Of a stretch of 64,000 nucleotides of DNA, positions 23,565 to 35,177 are shown in pieces (within the stretch, counting starts at the first letter, position 1; each line of letters opens with the position of its first letter). The stretch is taken from the NCBI RefSeq assembly GCF_910594005.1, contig NC_057826.1, positions 27,933,501 through 27,997,500 of the forward strand. The letters run 5' to 3'. The notes below the pieces were generated by a model. The model saw nothing but the letters and a program-made list of their open reading frames with translations, was not told where the DNA came from and did not search any database. The translations under genes were made by a program, and so were the position numbers. This DNA comes from Cervus elaphus. Lineage: Eukaryota; Chordata; Mammalia; Artiodactyla; Cervidae.

Positions 23565-24065
23565 GATAATAAACAAACTGGTACATGCAGACAATGGTAT
23601 ATTATTACTCAGCACTAAAAAAAAAAAATGAGCTATCAAGACATGAAAAGACATAGAGGAAACTTAAATCCATGTTACTAAATGAAAGAAGCCAATCTGA
23701 AAAGACCACACACTGCATAATTCCAACCATATGACATTCTGGGAAAAGCAAAACTATGAAGACAGTAAAAAGATCACTGATTGCCAAGGATTATCAAGGA
23801 GGGGTGAATAAGCAAAACACAAAAGATTTTCAGGTTTGAGAAACATCCAGGAGTGAACCCTAATGTAAATTATGGACTTCGGGAGGTAAGGATATGTTGA
23901 TGTAGTTTCATCAGTAGTAAGAGATGTACCGATCCTAGTGTGGGAGGCTGATAGTGGAGGTGGGTGTGCAAGTGTGGGGAGAAGGGAGTGTATAGGAACT
24001 CTGCACTTTTGCTCAATTCTGCTGTGAATTTAAAACTGCTAAAAAAAATTGATTATTTTTAAAAA
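23565..24065 (+). mobile_element. old L1 3' end fragment
   Basis: Plus-strand remnant of the L1 ORF2 tail and 3' UTR: TGGTATATTATTACTCAGC, an A-run, a degraded target-region stretch, and a terminal CTGTGAATTTAAAACTGCTA followed by an A-rich tail. Heavily diverged; L1M-type age is inferred. Confidence 0.7.
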
Positions 24066-27000
24066 AGTAAATAGATCACAAAGACCATCATGTTTCTTAC
24101 CCAAAAAATAGAGGTCAAATCTTATTTCAACAGATATTTTTACAGACATTTCTGTCACAATAAAGTATGCAAATACTTTACAAACTTACTAATAGAATCT
24201 TCAATAAAATTTAAAATTCTGGAAAAGACTCTGTTTCATAATATTAATACTAAATTTTAACTTATAGCTGCATTATTTTGGTGATATAATAAAAGATTGC
24301 ATTATATTTGGGGGTAGTTGTAAATTAATAAACATTATCATGTCCATAAGGAAATGTGGCAAAATTAGTAAGCTTTGCTGAAGGTGCCAGCTATAAAGAA
24401 CTTGACAAACTCTTGAGAGACATGTATTCCTAGAAAGTGAATATATTATGTAGAATAAATTACACAAAAATATTCTTTTAGTGCACATTTTCTTCACCGA
24501 TCAGAGTTTTTATTGGCAGCTGTCTGATATATTTTCCCAAACATCTAGGTCTTATTAAATAAGAGATGTGAACTTTTCTATTATGGACCATCAACTAAGC
24601 AACACTAGAAAACTGTCTTCAGTAAGAATTTCTAGGCCACCAAACATTCTGACTTAACTTGCATGAATTGAGACATGTTTAATATTTATTTGAGATAAAT
24701 TTTTATTATAAGAATTATAAGCAATAAATCCACTGTAAAAATTCCTATTTTTGTCTTCTGTTATAAAATTGAAGGCATTAAAAGTTAGATTCACACTGAT
24801 TTTACATGGTTTGAGACTAGAAAACAATTATTGGTCCCTCGGCCAATATAAGGACACCCCCAATGTTGATCTTTATCCATTTCATAGGATGCCCCACATG
24901 TGTTTAATGTGTATAATATCTAAGACAAATTTTCATCAAAAGAAACAGAGGAACATAGGCATCTTTGTTTATACTGTCACCTCTTTATCTGGCAGCCAGT
25001 GTCACTAGTTTACTTTTTCAAAAGTAAAAGGTAGCAATGCCTTTCAACTATTAAATCACTGAGCTTATAAAAACCGTGTCACATGTGTTTGCACAGATCT
25101 AGCATTCCAGGGTCTAACTTACTGCTTGCAAAGGGCATTCCATATTCCATTCTAAAAATAAAATATATTAAATAACCAAATTCTATCTCATGTTATAACT
25201 CACTTCATTAGTGGAATGGGAGCTGTATTTCCTTCTTCTGAGGCTAAAACATATCTGTCTATTTCAAAGGGAAGCATAGACTAACAATCAATGTATTTAT
25301 TCCTCAAATAGAGGCAGAGTAATAATTTCCACTTTCCTTAAATCTTCTCCCTTTCAATGGGAAAAGGGAGGTGTGAGAGAAGAGACCATTACAGAAATAC
25401 AGTAACTCAAAATTAAAGGATAATCAAAGATCTTAGTGTATACCTAGAGATCTTATCAGAATCTAGTAAAATAAATAAGTATAAATGAAAATGATTGAGC
25501 TCAAGTTGTTTTACTCACCTGCTGTTTTTCAGCTCCTTAGCCCAGAGTCTGGGATATAACATACCTACTATCCTTTGAATGAATAAATTATATATAAACT
25601 AAAACAATAAAATAGAGAAAGTAGATACTTTAAGGGGAAATGAAACAAAAGTACTCCAGAAGTATGGTGAGATCAATAGGAAGACAGCCTTCTCACAATC
25701 TTTAAAGTGAAACTGGGAATACTGTCACTTGAAGGCATGACATAAAAGCTCCCATGGAGACACCTGAAGGCAGCAATCATGAGCAATGCAGAGTTGGGAG
25801 CATGGTTTTATTCTACAGTGTCCTAGGCTTCCATGCCTGCATCTGAGTTTGTTCTCTAAAACCTCAAGCTGTTTTATCAGGTTCCACAGTGGCTATAAAT
25901 ACAGCTGATTATTGTCTGTGTGTCTAGGATACTGCTTCATAACCCGAGGGAAACAAAAACAGTCAAAGCACCCCAGGAGAGGAAACTCACCTGGAGCCTG
26001 CAAGCATCCTCAAAGTAACCTAAACAAAGCCCGAGCAGGAACTCCCTGGAGAAAGCCTTCTATGATGCAGAGAAAAATCAATGTGGAAAAATGACCAAAG
26101 GGGAAGAGGGCAGACCTGGAGTGTTGTTATTGTTGATCCCGTTTGCAGGTTATGTGTACAATATCAGGGCTCAGAAGGAACTTCAGAAAGACTGTCTTTC
26201 TGGGTGCCCTGCTGTTCTCCTTTAGTCAGAATCCACCACTCATGCAGATGTTTCTATTTCAAAAGACTTCCAAAAGTGATGATTCTGTGATCTCTCCAAT
26301 GTGACCAAGGCCTGCTCCAAGTCTCAGACTTCCTACATGTTTCTTCCAATAAATTGAATCAATACATGTCACCTCTTTCCAATAACTCAAAGCAAGGTAT
26401 TTGACTTCTGTGGTACATAATGAGATTAATTGAACAACTGTATGCTGGTAAGCACTGTTATTTATATTGTGGCTAATTGCTTCAAAGCGTAGTCACCTCA
26501 CTCATAAAAAATTTTAAGTCTTGTGTTATCCCAAAGAGCATGGTGCCACAGACAAGGAAATCCAAAGAATACATTATGAATTAGCACAAAACCCCCTTTA
26601 TATCATTCTCCTTACAGCTCAGTTAAACTCTCTTGACTTAAAGCTCTGACTCTGCCCACATGTCAAAAGAGAGGTGGTGAGTGGTCCTCTTGGTAAGCAC
26701 TCTACAGCCTGGATAACCGTTCCTAGAAATCACCCCTCAGCCTTCTCAATACTCAGCCAACCCCTTTACCTTCCCTACATGCTGAATTACTCCCAACTAA
26801 AACCCCTAAGCTAAGGAATTCTCCAGTCTCTTCATGTTTCTCCTTAACTGAGAATAGTAGGACGTGAGTCAACACTTTAGCAACTTCGGAAATGTGGTCT
26901 CACACATTCTCATCTCAGAACCCTGTTCAGTTTAAATCCACTAGTATGTGCGACTTGTTCATGGCACCTGGTTGTGCTCAATATGAGGACTGAGAGTCCA

Positions 27001-27249
27001 CAAAGGCTCTTCTAAGTTCTTTGAAAACTACTGGAGGACAACAGAGCACATTTTCTATTACATCAACAAGGCACTCTTGAAAACCACTTAAAAAGGACTT
27101 AATATCAACCCTGATAAAATTCCTTTCTTTATGGTCTCTGAAGGGAAACAGAGATTAATCACTGGTCCTGACTATTACCTCCCAGTCAAACAGCTAAATG
27201 TAAATAGCTGCATCATTAGATCATTAAAAAAAATTTTTTTTTTACCTAT
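24066..27249. other. AT-rich intergenic DNA
   Basis: No gene recognised; short frames of 60-85 codons have no family resemblance. Confidence 0.55.
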
Positions 27250-27259
27250 AAGGATATAA

Positions 27260-27654
27260 AGAAAATCGAACGCCAAAGAATTGATGCTTTTGAACTGTGG
27301 TGTTGAAGAAGACTCTTGAGAGTCCCTTGGACTGCAAGGAGATCCAACCAGTCCATCCTAAAGGAGATCAGTCCTGGGTGTTCATTGGAAGGACTGATGT
27401 TGAAGCTGAAACTCCAATACTTTGGCCACCTGATGCGAAGAGCTGACTGATCGGAAAAGACCCTGATGCTGGGAAAGATTGAGGGCAGGAGGAGAAGGGG
27501 ACGACAGAGGATGAGATGGTTGGATGGCATCACCAACTCGATGGAAATGGGTTTGGGTAAACTCCAGGAGTTTGTGATGGACAGGGAGGCCTGGTGTCCT
27601 GTGGTTCACGGGGTCACAAAGAGTCGGATATGACTGAGCAACTGAACTGAACTG
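27260..27654 (+). mobile_element. 5'-truncated BovB 3' end, 10-base target duplication
   Basis: BovB tail (GAATTGATGCTTTTGAACTG to CTGAACTGAACTG) flanked by AAGGATATAA at 27250-27259 and 27655-27664. Open frames on the opposite strand (for example 27246-27536) are antisense readings of the tail. Confidence 0.9.
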
Positions 27655-27720
27655 AAGGATATAATATGGATATAAGAGCTCCCAAAAAGAATGTTTTCCA
27701 TTTTGAAAAGAGTGTCAGTA

Positions 27721-27928
27721 GTGTTAGTTGCTCAGTCGCGTCCAACTCTTTGTGACCCCATGGACTATAGCCGCCAGGCTCTTCTGTCCATAGAATTCTG
27801 CAGACAAGAATACTGGAGTGAGCTGCCATTCCCTTCTCCAGGGGATCTTCCCCACCCAGGGAATGAACCCAGGTCTCCTGCATTGCAGGCAGAGACTTTA
27901 CCATCTGAGCCAGCAGGGAAGCCAAAAT
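27721..27928 (-). mobile_element. Bov-tA SINE with 9-base target duplication
   Basis: GTTAGTTGCTCAGTCGCGTC to CATCTGAGCCAGCAGGGAAG, flanked by GTGTCAGTA at 27712-27720 and 27929-27937. Confidence 0.94.
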
Positions 27929-27939
27929 GTGTCAGTATG

Positions 27940-28018
27940 CGTGTGTTAGTTGCTCAATCATGTCTGACTCTTTGCAACCCCATGGACTGTAGCCTACCAG
28001 GCTCCTCTATAGTGCCAC
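27940..28018 (-). mobile_element. Bov-A SINE stub
   Basis: GTGTTAGTTGCTCAATCATG to CTACCAGGCTCCTCTATAG; truncated second copy directly after the first. Confidence 0.85.
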
Positions 28019-31000
28019 ACTATTTATTTTACTTTTCAGATTAAAGCTGAAATAGGTACTCAAGTTGCCACCTTTATCAACTCCTTTGATAGGAACAAGG
28101 TGCTCTGTCCACATATGAGCAGTAGAGAAGAGCTGGGTGTGAGGAGAGGTCTTGAGTGTGATTTATCAAGATGTACATACAAGCACCAGAGTGGATAAAC
28201 TGGTCATTATACAATTATAAATTGGTCAGGATTTGGTCATTATACATCATTTAGGGATTTATTAAGACTTAATTTCTTCCACACACTAGGTTTATTGCAG
28301 TTGAGGTTGTCCCAAATGCAGACTAGCTTCGTGTAGTGTTACTGGTATAGCGGTGAACATAGCTGCCTTCCAGACTAGCTTCACCTGCCTACCCTTTTTA
28401 AAGTATCTGCAAATTGTTCTTAGTGCTTATCTAGCATTACTATTACTTTCACTAGAAAGAGAAACAAATCTTAAATGCAGTTTTAAGCATGATCGTGAGA
28501 AGGGAACATTGAATGGTTACTATATGCCCCTCTCTATATTGTTATTTCATTATCAAAAAAAAAAAAAGACCTTTTGAGGTAGGTATTATTTCCATCTTCC
28601 AGTTGAATAAGCAGGGTCACAATGTGGCTAAGAAATTTTCTTAGGGCCACACAGTAGGCAGAGTTTATTTAAAACCAGACTAGGGCCACAGCCTGTGCCA
28701 ACTTCTCTGAATTGTTTAGACCAATTTCATTCACCCCATCTCTTTCCTAGAATTCCACAAGTTGTGAAAAATTATAGTTAAATTAAAATGGCTTTTCATT
28801 TATATTAGTTTATTTTTCTTGCATATATGTAATAGATGCTGATGGTATCTACCATATTTATCCTTTAATTCTTCCATACTCATGCTATATCATTTGTTTC
28901 TTTTATAACTTTCCCTGGTTTTTCTTTTTGGAATGAACAATTTCTAATACAATAAAAATACTTTGGCCATTTCAGGATTATCTATCATTTGTTTTCCCTG
29001 TGGATCAAATAGAATGGGATGGTCTTTAGCCACAGTTTAGGCAAAGGTTAGAGGAGAGGCCACATGTAATTTCTAGTCCTGTTTCTTCATCATTAAAGGA
29101 CATGGTGCTTGCTTTTGGTTTTATGTCATCTACAAATAATCCTTTCATTTCACTTTTCTGATCTTCATGTCTTGAATACTAAGCTCTCTGCTGCAAACAG
29201 ATAACCAGGCTTTGGAGGAACCCTTAGTTCCACGGTCCTTGCTAAGCCATCAATTTAATCAATTCAATGGCTATCAGAGAAGCATTTTCACTTAACCTGA
29301 TGGGAGTTCCAACTTAAATAATGCATTACTTGAAAGGAAAGAGTTTTGGTTGTCAGATAAGACCAGGTGGTACAACCAGGATGCAAAATATAGTGACTGA
29401 GAAGTGTTAACAATCTGTTAAATATTGTGAGTGCTACATGTTACAAAGGCAGAGGTTATGTTTCAGGCTGTAGCACCATGGAGAATACCAACGTTTGAGG
29501 TCAATCTGTTACTGTCATGAAAGTTGAGGCAGAGTGAACAGTGCCTATAGTGAGCAACAACGTAGTACCATGCTTTCTTTTTCTCTTCTCATCTCCCATC
29601 ATGGCGAGGATTCTTTCTGCAACTTTGTACAGGTGGAATGTCAAGTCTATTACATCCAAAGACGGTACAAGCTCTTTTTCTATTAAGAGAGATAAGACTT
29701 CCCCTTTCACAGTTAAACAACAGCAGCAAAAAGAGGGTCTAAAACAACTGTGCATCACACTGGGAGCCAGTGAAGGAGAGAAGTGAGAGCAGGTGCTCGG
29801 CTGCCTGGTGAATGGCCCATTTAAAAATTCAACAATAGTCAAAGGGGTGCAGGGTACACAAGAGCCACCTCCGTGGTTGGGGAAACGAGCACTTCCCAAT
29901 TCAGTGTTAACTCATGCCCTGAAAGAAGCCACACTGTAAATCACATTTCCATAAACCTCCTGCATCATTTACCTTCCAAAATAATATTTTATAAGCATTC
30001 TCATAGAAAGAACTACACAAACAACAAATTCTAGTGCTGCTTCAGTTTCATATGTCACTATGAGATATTAATTATTAGCTAGATAAAATAGGCAAAAGCA
30101 GCTTTAACATGGCAGAGCCAATGAATTATCTTTCATAACTCTTTTGAAAAGCAAATGTAGATATAAAAGCTCAAGTAAAAAACACGTTAAGTGCATTGTG
30201 TCTAGACTCTGCCAAGAAAACAAGCAAATTTAAGTGCACAAAATGAAGATTTTACTAAACCAGAATTTCAAATCAATGTAAAAAAATTCAGCCTCATATT
30301 TTAATGTGTCTTGTCATTAGCATTTTATATTTATACAAGCTTTAGGGTGAATGTGGCTGGATATTCAAGACGTACATGCATCCTACATGGTGAATAGCAC
30401 CAACATAGCAAAATTATTCAAGTGAAAAATGCTTTTCAGGTATCCCTCCCCTTAAGATTTCTGTAAACTCTACCATAAGCAGACTATGAGAAAAAAGATC
30501 AAGCACACAAAGATATTTCACTATATCAGAAGAAAACCTTAGAAATGGTGGGTCAAGGCAGCAGAAAAATGAAGTATAGGTGATTATTGGGTACCATAAG
30601 ACTAAGGATGAGGCAAACATAGAGCAGGAAAATATGAGGAGGAAAAATCCAGGCCCGTCTGTACAATACATGCAGATTTTTTTCAAATGTAAATTTTAAA
30701 GTGAATGCTGCTTTTATGTCACTGGATAAAGGAAAGCATAACAAGGCTGCTCTGCTTCCCCTTAAGCACAAGCGCATAAAGAGAGTAAAGGATGTGAAAA
30801 GCCAGTTCTTTGTGCCACTACTTAATCAATTGCACTCAGTTCTACTCAATGACACAGCCACAGTGCAAAGACCACTCAGCAGTTAATGGATATGATGTTG
30901 GAAAAGCACTTTGAGGTCTTCCAAAGCAAGGTAGGGGGAAAACCCAATGGAACATGGTTTCACTACTTGTTCACAATAACTGAGCAGCATTATGTACAGA

Positions 31001-32244
31001 ACTCCCATGACCTGAAAAGAAAGTAAGATATTCATTTATTTTTCTAATTCTGATTCTTCCATAGGAAATCACTTCTTTCCAAAGCTTGAAATTGGAGTCG
31101 AGTTATCCTGTGTCCTAGTCTGGGCTTGTCAGGATAACCATTACAGGCTGTAAGGAATAAATATGTGCTTCAAGTGCTACAGCCTACGTTTACAATCTGT
31201 CAAAAAGCAGAGCTGAGGAGGAGTTATGTGTTTTTAACTGTATACATCCATCACTAGCTATCATTCTTCCCACAGACAGTGAAAAGTCAACAATGAAACA
31301 TAAAAGCTAAAAATAAGTGACAGCAATTGCTCAGAAGAGCTGCACATGGGGCTCAGTGTTACACGTACACACATTCCTTCCCTTTTTTATGACTGCCAAT
31401 TTAAAGTAATTGAAATTAAGGGCTCAGACCTAAGAAAATAAACATGCAATGCACAATAATGTAAAAGTCAGGCAGAAGTAAAATTTCATGCTCATAAACA
31501 CATGATCAGTGTTCTAAATGGTATGTGACCAGAATGCAAGTGGTGACTAATATATGTTGCTGCAAATACCACAAAAAATGACAAGTATAGGCACTTCAAA
31601 TGCTCAAAGAAGAATTAGCGTCATCCCTCACAAACTGAAAATATTCTTCATTCATGTTATAACATGTTCATTTCTAAATATCAATCAAATCAACATTTAT
31701 TAAAGACCTACTGTATGCAATGCACTATGCTTTGATGGTCAAAACTATTGCATTAAAAATATGGTTTACATGCAAGTGCACAATCAAAATATATGTATGG
31801 GTGAGTATATTGTATTGTATTGAGTATATTCTGAATCTAGGAGATCACTAGATTCAGAAAAATCAATACACCCCTGACTTAAATAGGTTTTTTTGGTTTT
31901 CTTCTCATTCTATAAGAATTTGTCAGGTAAGAAAAACAGCATAAAAACCTTGAAAGTTTTAACTTTGAAATCTTACATGCTCAAAAGGAGACAAGTTGGC
32001 TTGTAACAGTAGTTTTCTAATTCTTTTTCAGATTCAAAATGGTTCACCTAACCAAATCTCATAGGAAACCACAATATATAAGATAAAAAGAGCTATTTAA
32101 TTCATACAAATTTGCTTTATAAGTACAAGTTTATAACATTTATTTGTTAGTCAAATAAATGAAGGTTTTTTTTAATAAAGAGAAAAATGTGAAATGGGGG
32201 ATTATGGATGACAGCTACATTCTTTTATGATACTTGGGGTCAGA
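28019..32244. other. DNA downstream of SYT16
   Basis: Mostly AT-rich and free of young retroposons, which is unusual for this window. It could include an extended SYT16 3' UTR in its right part. A 132-codon minus-strand frame at 29501-29899 is unrecognised. MIR fragment at 28568-28690. Confidence 0.45.
28568..28690 (-). mobile_element. MIR-type fragment
   Basis: TTTGAGGTAGGTATTATTTC, GGGCCACACAGTAGGCAGAG and AAACCAGACTAG resemble MIR read in reverse. Confidence 0.5.
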
Positions 32245-32250
32245 TTTATT
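32245..32250 (-). terminator. candidate polyadenylation signal AATAAA for SYT16
   Basis: First AATAAA on the minus strand after the SYT16 stop, 460 bases downstream. AT-rich DNA contains many chance copies, and no clear GU-rich element follows, so this is tentative. Confidence 0.3.
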
Positions 32251-32709
32251 TCTGTATTTTGAAGTGTTTTGCACCATATTAAGGAAATTCTCATTCCTAC
32301 ACACAAGTGGTTTACAAATTGTAACTTTTAACAGCACTCTTACTGTTAAATCTCAAGGAGCAAAGGAAGCCAGAGAAGCTTCATTCCAGAGCCTGAACCA
32401 AAACTCAATAACCTACTAACACAAATTAACTTATCATCATTCATCTCAACCATGATGACATTTCCCATAAAGTATACTCGACAGCACACATCTGGGCTTT
32501 TTTTTAAAATTATAGTATTTAAATCTAAATCAAACCTTTGAGAAACTCAAAAATCCTCCCACCCTCACAAGGTCTTAGGGGTTAGTAAAATTCAATCCCT
32601 TCTTACAGCCTGTCTGTAAAAAGCCTGCCAGCAAGCACTGAGTTGATTATCAGTAATCGAAACACGTATCACCAGGGTGGGTACAGCCCACAAACACCTC
32701 TTGCCAAAC
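32245..32709 (-). other. SYT16: putative SYT16 3' UTR, short form
   Basis: Sequence directly after the SYT16 stop in the transcript direction. It is AT-rich, shows no recognised repeat, and reaches its first AATAAA hexamer at 32250-32245. Transcript extent cannot be read from DNA alone: a longer 3' UTR using later hexamers (for example near 32138) is equally possible. Confidence 0.4.
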
Positions 32710-33023
32710 CTAGGATTCAAGCAGCATGTGCCACCTGCAGACCTGCTGCCCTTTGTTCTCCTTCATTTCCCCCCAGTGGTCTCGCTCCTCCTCTCCACTG
32801 CTGTTTTGACCCAAAGCAATCCAACCAATCACCTCTTTACGCTTCATGGTACGCCTGTTATACACAGAAATCATCAGTGTGACATCAGACAGCTGAAAGA
32901 GCGCCACCTGGAAAACAAAGGTCTCCTTATAGACGGGATTGGGCTGACCACGTCGGATCGACGTCTTGCAGCGAGACATCTCTTGACCCACAGAATTGAA
33001 GAGAAAGAGCTTTCCGTATGTAT
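32710..33023 (-). CDS. SYT16: SYT16 terminal coding exon, rest of C2B and stop
   Basis: Terminal coding stretch of 314 bases, entered after TTTCTTAG with the last two bases of a split aspartate codon. It reads TYGKLFLFNSVGQEMSRC, then the basic KTSIRRGQPNPVYKETF segment (beta-4 and the NPVY turn typical of synaptotagmin C2B), ALFQLSDVTLMISVYN, MKRKEVIGWIALG, and the C-terminus CRWHMLLES, ending at a TAG stop at 32712-32710. Loop 3 has VYNRRTMKRKE where calcium-binding synaptotagmins have two or three aspartates. The WHxLLES tail is shared by SYT14 and SYT16. A methionine start inside this frame (GTG at 32991) is spurious, since the frame continues from the upstream exon. Confidence 0.94.
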
Positions 33024-33171
33024 CTAAGAAAGAAACAATGGAAATGAGAAAACATCAGTGCCTTCCGTTTTGCTAGTTTAATTGCAATATCTACATGGGC
33101 AGTATATTTTTCCTTTTTAACATACTGAGCAGCATCTTTAGACTTGGAACTTGCTGTTGGACTAACACAAG

Positions 33172-33385
33172 GGCTTCTCTGGTTACTCAGTCAGTAAAGA
33201 ATCTGCCTGCAATGCAGGAAATCTGGGTTCGATCCCTGAGTTGGGAAGATCCCCTGGAGAAGGGAATGGCAACCCACTCCAGTATTCTTGCCTGGAGAAT
33301 TCCATGGACAGAGGAACCTGGTGGGCTACAGTCCATGGGGTTGCAAAGAGTCAGACATGACTGAACGACTGTCACACACACAACA
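33172..33385 (+). mobile_element. Bov-tA SINE just upstream of the SYT16 last exon
   Basis: GGCTTCTCTGGTTACTCAGT to GACTGAACGACTGTC with a short CA tail. It lies in the last SYT16 intron, antisense to the gene, about 150 bases from the acceptor. Confidence 0.94.
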
Positions 33386-33689
33386 CACATCTTACATGAA
33401 CTCTTCAGGAAAGGGATGATTACCTTTAACACTTAATGTTTCATGTGGCCCACCATGGGATACCATGCTGATGTTCACTGGAAGGTCTACACGTGCAGGG
33501 GTGTGTATGTGCAAAGGCATGTGTGCAGTGGTATTTATGGACATGCACATTCTTCATCCATATTTTATTTATGTAACAATATATATACATTTTGCTCTAT
33601 GTGTTTTTCTTTTCATTGTCAAAGTACTACTTATGCCTAAAGAGTCTCTTCTTTTCTCACTCTCTGTGTATTCTTTGGACCATCTCATC
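33386..33689. other. SYT16 intron sequence
   Basis: No feature recognised besides a short CA-rich SINE tail at its left edge. Confidence 0.5.
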
Positions 33690-34117
33690 CACTCAATGAC
33701 AACTGCCAGATCTGTATCTCTGACCTAGACTTCCCTTCCAAGCTCAAAATCCAATGGAATACCACATTGTTTCTTGTAAAATCCCATCTCACACATATCA
33801 TATCTCCCTTTCAAAAACTAGCTGTTTTAGTGTCCCCCAACTCTCTGAATGTAGCATCATCTGCTCAAGTCCCAAATCAGAACTCAGGACCGCATTTTTG
33901 ACCAGACTGGCTTCCTTACCCCTAGTCCAGCTGATCAGTCACCAAGTTCTGTTGATTCTGCCTCCACAACAGCTCCCAAATCCATCCCCTTTCTTCCCTC
34001 CCAATGCTGCTGAGCTCTTGATGTATACTGTCAGCTCAGGTCCCAACCTCTCCCACTTGCATTACTGCATGTTTCTTTGCTGATGTCCAGTCACTGGATT
34101 GACAAATCCCATAGTCA

Positions 34118-34468
34118 AAGGTCTGTATAGTCAAAGCTTTGGATTTTCAAGTAGTCATGTATGAATGTGAGAGTTGGACCATAAAGTCCTGAATATTCAC
34201 TGGAAGGACTGATGCTGAAGCTGAAGCTCCAGTACTTTGGCCACCTGATGCAAAGAGCTGACTCATTAGAAAAGACCCTGATGCTGGGAATGACTGAAGG
34301 CAGGGGGAAAAGGGGACAACAGAGGATGAGATGGTTGGATTTGGCATCACAAACTCAATGGATATGAGTTTGAGTAAGCTCCGGAAGATGGCAAATGACA
34401 GGGAGGCCTGGCATGCTGCAGTCCACGGGGTCTCAGAGTCAGGCACAACTGAGCAACTGAACAACGAC
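34118..34468 (+). mobile_element. BovB 3' end, internally deleted, inside an L2
   Basis: GGTCTGTATAGTCAAAGC to GAGAGTTGGACCATAAAG, then a jump to TCCTGAATATTCACTGGAAG and on to GAGCAACTGAACAACG. About 170 bases of normal tail are absent at 34186. Confidence 0.85.
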
Positions 34469-34765
34469 AATAGTCAGAGGGGTCTTTATAAAGTACAGAT
34501 CTGGTTGTATCACTCTCACTAATAAACAAAGACTAAACCCTCAATACATCCCACTAGTCTCAGGATAAAAAACTAAACTTCTCAGCATAGACTACACACC
34601 CTGACCCTTTAATCTTCCAGTTTCATTGTGCATCACCATTGCCTTTAGACCCTGCATCCCCACTCCACTGAACTACCTTCATCCCTCCATCCCACCCTGC
34701 TCCTCTTTCTCTTTCACCTCTGCATATGTTATACATGCCCTGACATCCCAAATGATACCCACCTT

Positions 34766-34920
34766 TCAGTTCAGTTCAGTCGCTCAGTCATGTCCGACTC
34801 TTTGCAACCCCATGGACTGCAGCACACCAGGCCTCCCTGTCCATCACCAACTCCAGGAGTTTACTCAAACTCATGTCCATTGAGTCAGTGATGCCATCCA
34901 ATCACCTCATCCTCTGTCAT
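34766..34920 (-). mobile_element. BovB 3' tail fragment inside an L2
   Basis: TTCAGTTCAGTTCAGTCGCT to CATCCAATCACCTCATCCTC on the plus strand. Second BovB insertion into the same L2. Confidence 0.85.
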
Positions 34921-35177
34921 TCATTAGTTTGATTTGGATGTCACTTTATCCAAGAATCTTGGATGACCACTTTCCCCCATGCTGACCATCTGCAGGCTCC
35001 ATCAAAATCTAATTTTAGCCTCTCTCAGCACTCATTACCCAGTATTTCCATCGCCTGCTTACTTGTCTTCAAAACTGTCAGTTCCCAGATGGGAGAAAGA
35101 GAGATTGCCCTATTAACCATTGTACCCCCATGCCTGGTATAATGCCTACCATGTGGTAGACACTCAATAAATATTAA

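Larger units (their letters stand above)
33690..35177 (+). mobile_element. long L2 LINE 3' region with two BovB insertions
   Basis: Plus-strand L2: CAACTGCCAGATCTGTATCT, CTCAAAATCCAATGGAATAC, GTCTCAGGATAAAAAACTAA, ending CCATGTGGTAGACACTCAAT and AAATAT. Split at 34118-34468 and 34766-34920. Lies in the last SYT16 intron, antisense to the gene. Confidence 0.7.

Noticed and set aside
29501..29899. 132-codon minus-strand frame as a gene
   Set aside because: No recognised domain, cysteine run from a CAGCAGC stretch, no promoter or splice context; left as unexplained sequence.
32710..33023. Assignment to SYT14 instead of SYT16
   Set aside because: The C2B tail alone is shared, but the C2A start, the serine-rich linker and the acidic pre-C2A exon fit SYT16 better.
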